This document shows positions 47,901-56,900 of a stretch of DNA of 64,000 bases, in pieces. Where the stretch lies: positions 23,966 to 87,965 of the forward strand of contig NMRB01002545.1 of the NCBI GenBank assembly GCA_002633025.1, given 5' to 3'. A program made the translations under genes and the position numbers. This stretch comes from Notospermus geniculatus (lineage: Eukaryota > Nemertea > Pilidiophora > Heteronemertea > Lineidae). How positions within the stretch are numbered: position 1 is the first letter of the stretch; the number at the start of each line of letters is the position of its first letter. The notes under the pieces are model-generated. The model was not told the origin of the DNA and ran no database searches. It saw only the letters and a list, made by a program, of their open reading frames with translations.

Positions 47901-50900
47901 AGGATTGCCCGGTTTACCAGGTCGAATAGGCCTAAATGGGCGGCCCGGCCCGAGAGGTGATGCTGGTTTACTTGCTCCTCAGGGTCAGAAAGGAGAACCT
48001 TCACTAGCGGGGCTTCAAGGAAAGAAAGGAGAACCAGGTCTTACAGGTAAGATGCAGTTGCAGTGGCTACTCCCCCCCCCCCCCCNNNNNNNNNNNNNNN
48101 NNNNNNNNNNNNNNNNNNNNNNNNNNNNNNNNNNNNNNNNNNNNNNNNNNNNNNNNNNNNNNNNNNNNNNNNNNNNNNNNNNNNNNNNNNNNNNNNNNNN
48201 NNNNNNNNNNNNNNNNNNNNNNNNNNNNNNNNNNNNNNNNNNNNNNNNNNNNNNNNNNNNNNNNNNNNNNNNNNNNNNNNNNNNNNNNNNNNNNNNNNNN
48301 NNNNNNNNNNNNNNNNNNNNNNNNNNNNNNNNNNNNNNNNNNNNNNNNNNNNNNNNNNNNNNNNNNNNNNNNNNNNNNNNNNNNNNNNNNNNNNNNNNNN
48401 NNNNNNNNNNNNNNNNNNNNNNNNNNNNNNNNNNNNNNNNNNNNNNNNNNNNNNNNNNNNNNNNNNNNNNNNNNNNNNNNNNNNNNNNNNNNNNNNNNNN
48501 NNNNNNNNNNNNNNNNNNNNNNNNNNNNNNNNNNNNNNNNNNNNNNNNNNNNNNNNNNNNNNNNNNNNNNNNNNNNNNNNNNNNNNNNNNNNNNNNNNNN
48601 NNNNNNNNNNNNNNNNNNNNNNNNNNNNNNNNNNNNNNNNNNNNNNNAAGTAGGCCGACTCATCAACCTGCCGTATGCAAATTTCATACCGGTCGCCATA
48701 TTATGGGATGGAGGTCTTACCGAGACGAGGGGAACCTGATAAAAACCGTCAAAATCTCAGTCAATTTGATCGTTTTTCATGATTCAAGGCCTGTTTATAA
48801 AAGATTGTATTCATTTTGTTGATAAGAGTAAAAATACTTGTGAGTTTTGGTGAAAAAACGATGTTTACTGAGCAAAGATTGTGGCCTAATTTTAATGTTT
48901 ACATTAATGTTTAATGTTTACATCGGCGAATATCCATCCCCATGACCGACGGTGAATCTGGCCTGACGCCAACTTCATTCATGACTTGTTGGTTTTCTTT
49001 TCTTCCGAAAGCAATATTAAAATGATCATGTTCAATCAAGTATCCACACAATAAAAACCGCATGATAAAAACGTGCATGCATTGCTGCCGCAAGCGAATA
49101 TTCAAATTCGAATATCCAAATTCGCAACAGAATCGCACAGAAATCGCCTCGCATTCGCCCACAAAACATGACCGACAGCCAGCGCGAATTTCAAATTCGG
49201 ACACGACGTGCGAATATATTCGCACTGAAATCGCGACCGAACGAATTCGTATGTGCCTATTCGCAGCGGCACATGCGAAAATGTTCGCCTGTAATTCGCA
49301 CGGCGCGAATGTGTGCGAAATTTGGACAAGGTCCCTTAAAGGGTTAAGTTACATCAGCTGGCTCTAAGCGAACTTTTTGCTAATAATTTTCAATGTCACC
49401 TCTTTATTTTAGGTCCGACGGGTCTACCAGGACCTGATGGCGCCGCGGGGCGCCCTGGATTAAATGGATTGAAGGGTATACCAGGTGAAGGAATCCCTGG
49501 TCAGACAGGACCTGACGGCCTGAGAGGGCCTTCGGGACCTAAGGGCGTGCCGGGATTTCCAGGTGTTAAGGGGGAGATGGGAATGCTCGGGATCCCAGGT
49601 AAGTGCTCAGGTAATAGAGAATTTTTCGAAAAAAAACCCCGGTCACAGGGGAAGGAAAAGTTGAAAAAACCCCGGTCACAGGGGAAGGAAAAGTTGAAAA
49701 AACCCCGGTCACAGGGGAAGGAAAAGTTTAAAAAACCCGGCACACTAGGCCAGACCCAAAAATATGTCTGTTTGCTGTAACCCTACCCTGCCCTAATAGC
49801 TTGGGTAGGTAGGTAGGCATATATTTTTATTTTTTTTAGTTGGAAGGGAAAAAAATTAGCAATTTCCACAAAATAAAATAAAAATATACTAGTGTTTAAA
49901 AACAATGTCTTTTGGGGTTTATGACGCATTGGCATTCAGTTTTGAAGTGTAAAAAGTTTTAGGTCGGCATACTTCGTCATTGCCTGTCGGCAAATCGGGT
50001 CCTTTGGGGCATAAAAAAAACATATTGGCTAATACCCCCATAAAAAGTTTTGGGTCGGTACCATTTACGTAGGGTCGGTCGGGTTACGACAAACAGACAT
50101 ATTTTTGGGTCTGGCCCTAAGGGTTAAGCATGCAGCTATATTTATAAATGTTTCATTCCATCACAGGTCAAGATGGTGAGAAGGGTGCACCTGGAGAAGA
50201 TGGAAATAACGGGCGTGATGGTCGTAATGGCTTAAATGGTCAAAAAGGAATGAGGGGAGTACTAGGTCTTGATGGTCTTTTCGGCATCAAGGGAGAAAAG
50301 GTAACGTATGCAGTATGATTTGATTTTTAGCTCACGACTTATTAGCTCACCTCTGTGAGGTGAGCTTTTCTTATGACGTGTTGTCCGTCGTCTGTTGGCA
50401 TCCGTCGTCGTTAACAGGGGTGGCACATTTCTAAACCGCTTGGCTTAGAAACTTGAAACTTGGTGTACAGGTACCCTATGGTAAAAACTATCTCTGGACG
50501 GAAACTTAGCGCTCCCAGTTTTACACTCTGGCCTGTAGGGGGCGTTTTGTGAAAACATTCTTTTGGCCATATCTCCTGAATACTGCTAGCTAGAACCATG
50601 ACATTTTTGTGGTGGGTTCCTCTGATGAGACAATATCACATAAATCCCGTGTTTTTGATTTGACCCACTTTTCAAGGTCACAGAGGTCAAAGTTCAAAAC
50701 TCACTGTTTGGTGGCACATGTTGTGGCTATTTGACATAGAGTGTTTTGATTTGGTGTGAAGATACATGTATATCTAGGCACCCTTTACAAGTGCACCAAA
50801 TTTCGACCCAATCGGACTTCAAATATGGCTGCCAGGAAGCCATCTTGAAAAAAGAACTTTGAGCCATATCTCAGTAGGAGTAAAGTTGGATGTTATAACC

Positions 50901-53900
50901 TTGCACCTCCCTTGGATCCGTGCCTGAATGGAGGTCTTTTAACCCATTAAGCATTGAATAAAATGTGAGGCAGCATAGGAAAACACATCGGATGTCACTG
51001 GATGGTCAGCAAGGGCTGCAGATTACCTGTGCATTCATCTGCTACTGCACCTGTTAGGAAATTCATTTCAGCCATTGGAATGTGCAGGTTCATAATCAGG
51101 GGCGTAGCTAGTGTGGGGCTAATGCCCCCAGAGCAGAAAGTGACAAACTTTTACTCTAAAATGTCATTTCCCCTCTTAGAGCCGAGTTATTATACATGTA
51201 GTGTCGGATGTGGGGAAAATGCATCTGAGAGGGTGTAGATTTTCAATTTTTTTCTGGGGGAGGGCCCCAGACCCCCCTCCAACTTAGCCATTCAGACTAG
51301 ATCAATTTTGCCCCTTATGCCATAAAAGCTAGCTACGCCCCTGATAATGCAACCTGACATCAACAAAAGATTTTATATTTCCATGAATTAATCATAAGAA
51401 AATCTTTCACAGGGTGAAGATGGGTTACCCGGTCCAAAGGGATTCCCGGCTCTTAAACCCTTTGATGGTATCCCAGGTAGGCCAGGCTTCAAGGGTGAGA
51501 AGGGTGTAAGAGGTGACCCAGGCTTGGATGGTCAGCAAGGTGAATCCGGCCGAATTGGTATGACTGGCAATCCAGGGCGGATTGGCGCGAACGGCGATGA
51601 TGGATTACCTGGTGGGCTTGGTAAACAAGGAGTATCTGGTATCCCAGGGGAGAAGGGCCTGCCTGGTGAGATTGGCCCGGATGGAAATGTTGGCCTGGTC
51701 GGATTGGTCGGACGGAAGGGAGAAAAAGGAGAAGCTGGAAAACAACATCAGCCCGCTTTCCAACCTTTGCCAGGTAAAGTTAATCTCAAAGCATGGAGAA
51801 CCTCATTCGACCCCCTTTCCCGTACTTTTCCGTGTAAACGCTCTAGATATAGGGTGTAGAAATAATTTTTTTCCATCTTCAGGATTTTTGGTGTCGTGGG
51901 CTTGAGAGACGCATAAGAAAAATGCTTGCCTTATATAACTAAAAAAAGATCCATCCCATTTTTGCTGAAACTAATGCAGAGATGAGACTTTTCCGCAGAA
52001 ACAAAAACGTAGATTTCCGCAGTTTCAGAGGCCAAATAATTGGATCTTGAGATTCATGCAAATCCGTAATAAAAATTGGAGGGGGAGGGGTGCGACTTGG
52101 TGCTCCGCTGGGCATCAAGTCACACAGAATTGAATTGTCGAAGCCAGACGTATGCCGGACAATAAATCAGTTCCGACTATCCATCCGAACCTCCCTCTCA
52201 CTCATCAGTCTAGATTGATGGATATCCATCTAGCGGAGGATCGTGGTATGGTACTAGTCTATCATCAGTCGTACTGACATCCACCAATACGTAAACATGT
52301 TGAAACGAAGAACCAGTCTCATTTCGGCCCGAGTTCCAAATCTCCTCTTGATTCTCTGGTCTAGTTCGTGGAATCGGGCGACGTCGTAGCCTAGGATTAT
52401 TCGGCAGAAATGCCGGAAAATCGCATCTACGTTGTTCCAAATTCAACAAATTTTCTCACACGAGAGGGAACATCCCCCTTGCGCTCTCTACGCTTGGCCG
52501 CCTGGTCGGCCTTTGGCCGACTTTTGTGGTTTTGATCTAAACTCCGTCTCATCTCTGCTAATGGTAACTGCCATTAGAGGCCACCACCAGCTGGTGGTCC
52601 TACATGTACAATGTCACAAAATTTGACGTCACAGACATAGGCAAATGTTGTGGCACGTATTTCTTCTCTGTGACGTCAAATTCTGTGGCGTCCAAAGTCG
52701 GCTAGCTGGTGGTGGACTGAACAGCAATAAAGTCTTCCATTGTATTGAGAAAAGTGGTGATTTTCATACGTTGAAGTCTGATGAGAATGTGTTTATTTTC
52801 AAGGTGAGAAGGGCAACAGAGGTGAAAAAGGGAGTCCGGGACTTGATGGACTTGTGGGCCGCCCCGGACCAAAGGGGGAACGTGGACTGGCTGGCTTCAA
52901 TGGCTTGAAGGGAGAGCAGGGAGAAACTGCGGAAGGTTTCAAGGGTAATAAGGGAATTCGAGGCCCTGATGGAGAACGTGGACCAGTTGGCCTCGACGGA
53001 CGTATTGGTGAAAAAGGCAGCGCTGGGTTCCCAGGACTTCAAGGGCCAAAGGGAGATCCAGGGGCTGACGGACTTATTGGACCTGAGGGCCTCATTGGCT
53101 TACCAGGGTTTGCTGGCAGGCCGGTGAGTTCTTATTTACAGTGTATGATTTTATGTGTATCAAGGCTTATACCGTAAACCCTGTTTTGGTAGGCCGTTTA
53201 GCGCAAACCCTAAATTGTTCATTGTCTGGTTACGCCCATCGGGGGTCCAGATGATTTAAACGTACTTTAGTCAGACACCAGGGCCCAGTTGCACAAAGAA
53301 TCTTAAGTCTAAGAAAAAACTTAAGTCTGAAATGAAGCCATCTGATTTGCTGAAACCTGGTCACATGACGACTTAAATCAAACTTTAGACTTAAGATTCT
53401 TTGTGAAACTGGGCCCAGTCTGGTCTGGCACAGCCAGTTGGCTTTAATGTAAAGTAGGCCTACACGTACCGGTACTGTAAATGTAGGAGAAAATTTTTGT
53501 ACCGTATTCTTTTCTGTTTCTTCTGCTACAAGTGACGTATTCTCATGGATTTTCAGGGCAATTCTGGTTTACCAGGTCTTCCTGGTATGAAAGGNAAGTG
53601 TGGGCAGATGACATCTTCTATAAAATGTGGGCAGATGACATTCTTCTATAAAGTGTGGGCAGATGACATATTTTCACATCAAGTTGGCGACAGTCTGAAT
53701 TTTTTCCAAAATGGTTGTTTTTGTCCTTCTCAGGTCAGCCAGGTCGAAAGGGAGAACGTGGTGAAGCTGGAGAAGGAGGTGAAGAAGGTCGTTCTGGAGA
53801 ATCCGGCCGCAAGGGTGAACCGGGACCAGATGGCTACCGGGGAATAGGAGGACGCAGCGGCCTGCAGGGTCCAAAGGGTTTTGATGGTGAACCTGGTTTT

Positions 53901-56900
53901 CCTGGGCCAAAGAGGGGCTCGGCTGGGTTTTATTTCACAAGGTAAGTTTTGGGTCACCCACCTTGATAATGAAGATCAATAAAAAAATGCCCACGTAGTG
54001 GTTAGTAGTTAGCTTTTACTGCAGAAGCAGCGTCAGTGGACCCAATTAAAATGTCCAATTCTCTTCACTCACTCGGGGCTAGTCCATACGACCATAATCA
54101 ATGGGAGTAATTTTGCTATCAGTAGTGAATATTGGGTCATATGAATAAAGGCCAGCAAATGCTTTTACTTCAGATTTATACAGCATTGCCTAGTGCATTT
54201 GTGTTTCAGAATTCAAGTAAAAGCATTTACAAGTCTTTATTCATATGACCCATTGTCTGCCAAAGTATAGTTACTCAGTTAAGTCATGAAACTCATGACG
54301 GATGTTGCATTTGAGGAAAGTGTTAATGGCCTTGGTGAACCCGCACATTTCAATAGCTGAAATATACTACGTAACAGGTAAACAGTACAGATCAATGCAC
54401 AGGCAATCTGACAGCCTTTGTTGATCATTCAGTGACATCCGACAGGTTTTCGTATACCGCACACCAATGACAATTTTATTACTTGCTTTCTGGCTGATTT
54501 GCAAGGTGTTTTATGTGATAAGAGGAGACAACATTAACTTGATGTCTACTGATTTCAGACATAGCCAGACAGTCGAAGTTCCGTACTGTCCAGTTGGGAC
54601 CACCAAGATGTGGGACGGCTACTCTTTACTCTTCGTCCAGGGTAACGAACGAGCCCATGGACAGGACTTAGGTAAGCTGTTCAACCTTTCCACCTTGCTT
54701 TCTCCGCATGGCCTGTCATCTGCATTGAAGAGTGCGATCACTATGTGGATGGGTGACCGGCGCACGTATACTGTAAACCGTGAAATTTTCGCGTGCGTTT
54801 TATTTTCGCGGTCATAAGCCGAAACGCGAACTTAAACAGCACGAAAATACAAATCCTTATGCATTCTCCATTGAATTATGAAGGTAAACGCAGAAATTAG
54901 TCTTCAGGGTTTTCAAAAATGATAAATTCGCCAACTGGGCTTAGACCACCGGGCTTAGACGATTACCTACATAACACTTGCGTCAAATTCTGTTTCCAGG
55001 TACCCCTGGCTCCTGCCTACGACGATTCAGCACAATGCCCTTCATGTTCTGCAATCTCAACAATGTATGCAATGTCGCCAATAGGAACGACTACAGCTAC
55101 TGGCTCTCGACGCCTGAACCAATGACGCAGATGATGAACCCTATCCAGGGGGAGCCACTGAAAAGATTTATCAGCAGATGCAGTGTCTGCGAATCAACTG
55201 CTCAGGTTTGATTTTCACGTTAATTTCTAGGCCTACACTTTGGCCAATGTTCTAGAAGCCTCCTTAACTCTAAGCGTTTGTATTCTGTCCTGCAAACAAT
55301 AGCTAAGGTAAACCTTAGAGTAAAGGAAGCTTCTAGAATATGGGCCTTTGTGTCAGTCTGGGGAACACTGTGTTGAATTCTGAAAGTACTTACGTCCTCC
55401 GACCTTTGTGTAGTGTAAAATGTAGGCCTACTATGCTCTATCAGAATAATTGGAGCTCTGCAGGCAGTTGTTCATATCTCAGTGTCCGGCTAGCGTTTTG
55501 AGGTGGCATCCTGCGTTAGTCGCTCGCCAGAGTATGAATCGAGCATTAAGACCCATTTCGACTTCAGCAAATTCCGCCGTGGTTTGCGGCAAGTGGTGCG
55601 GTTTTCACAGGATTTTGGATAGTCCTTGAATGATTTAACAGTACATGGACTGTTGATTATCCCAATGCCTGTGAAAACCCAATGCCTGTGAAAACCCTCC
55701 GCTCGCCGCAAGCCGAGGTGAAATCCAGTGGAAACGAGCCTTTAGTCAGACTGCATGGAGCTGTCGTTCCCAAAATCCGCATTGATGAACTGGAATTCCA
55801 ATAGACAGTTCTCAAATTGACGTAAACGACAAAGATCTGTGCGCACTTCTGCCAAAATATCAACCATAACCTCTGTCTGAAACTGAATGACCCCACGACA
55901 GTGACGGCGAAGACTTTGTGTCAGACTCGACCATTGCTGAATCATTGATGGCGTCACATCAGCCGGATTCAGATCAAGGTTCTGGTTGAGATTTCGGCAG
56001 AAGTGCGCAGACCTGCGAATTCGAGAATCGTCTATTTGATGTTCTTGGCATTTGATCATAATGCAGTCTGTATATAATGTCTCCCTCAGGTAATATCTGT
56101 CCATAGCCAAACAATGATGGTCCCGGACTGTCCAAAAGGTTGGACTGGAATGTGGATAGGCTACACATTCATTATGGTAAGTTCCACTAGATAATTACAA
56201 TGATGCAATTCTCATATTAACATGTGTCTCTCTCTCGGACTATCCAGGTTATGGCTGTTCACAGTCAGACTATGGTAATCCCAACATGTCCGACAGGCTG
56301 GCGAGGCCTCTGGATCGGTTATAGCTGGGTGATGGTAAGACGTTAACATTAGCATTGTGAATGATGCTATAAATTTGTAATAGCTACGAATGCTTACTTA
56401 TTCTTTGGCACTGTACGCAGATCAAGCTGTATAGTAGTTCTGATACCTGAAATAAAAAATATTGCAAAACTGCCGCACCTGGTAGTATCGGTAAATCCTC
56501 TGTTTTCCTGAATGTTGCTGCCGTCTGCAGTCCAAAATACGGAATAAAAATGAGCCTGGCGCACCAGGTGATTTATGTGCAACAGTGAAAGTGTTAAAAT
56601 ACTTCGCATGCTCCAGCTTCTGTTTATTGCTTAGACTGCTTCCAATCTTTGCTGCTCCGCCACTTCCAAAGCGCTGCTCTCCATTCCAAACTGTTATGGG
56701 ATGGAATGGACAGCGGCTCTACAGCAGTGAAGCAGCAAAGATGGGAACCGATCTATTTAGAGCTGTACTTAGACGTTTTTCTTATGCTAGCAGTATGCAA
56801 CTGACATAGTGCAATCTGTTGTTTCCTAACTGCTTTTATTGAGCTAAAAGTGCTGCTCCACTTGAGAGCTTTCTTGTTGGCTCTCTCTTCTCTATGGGCA

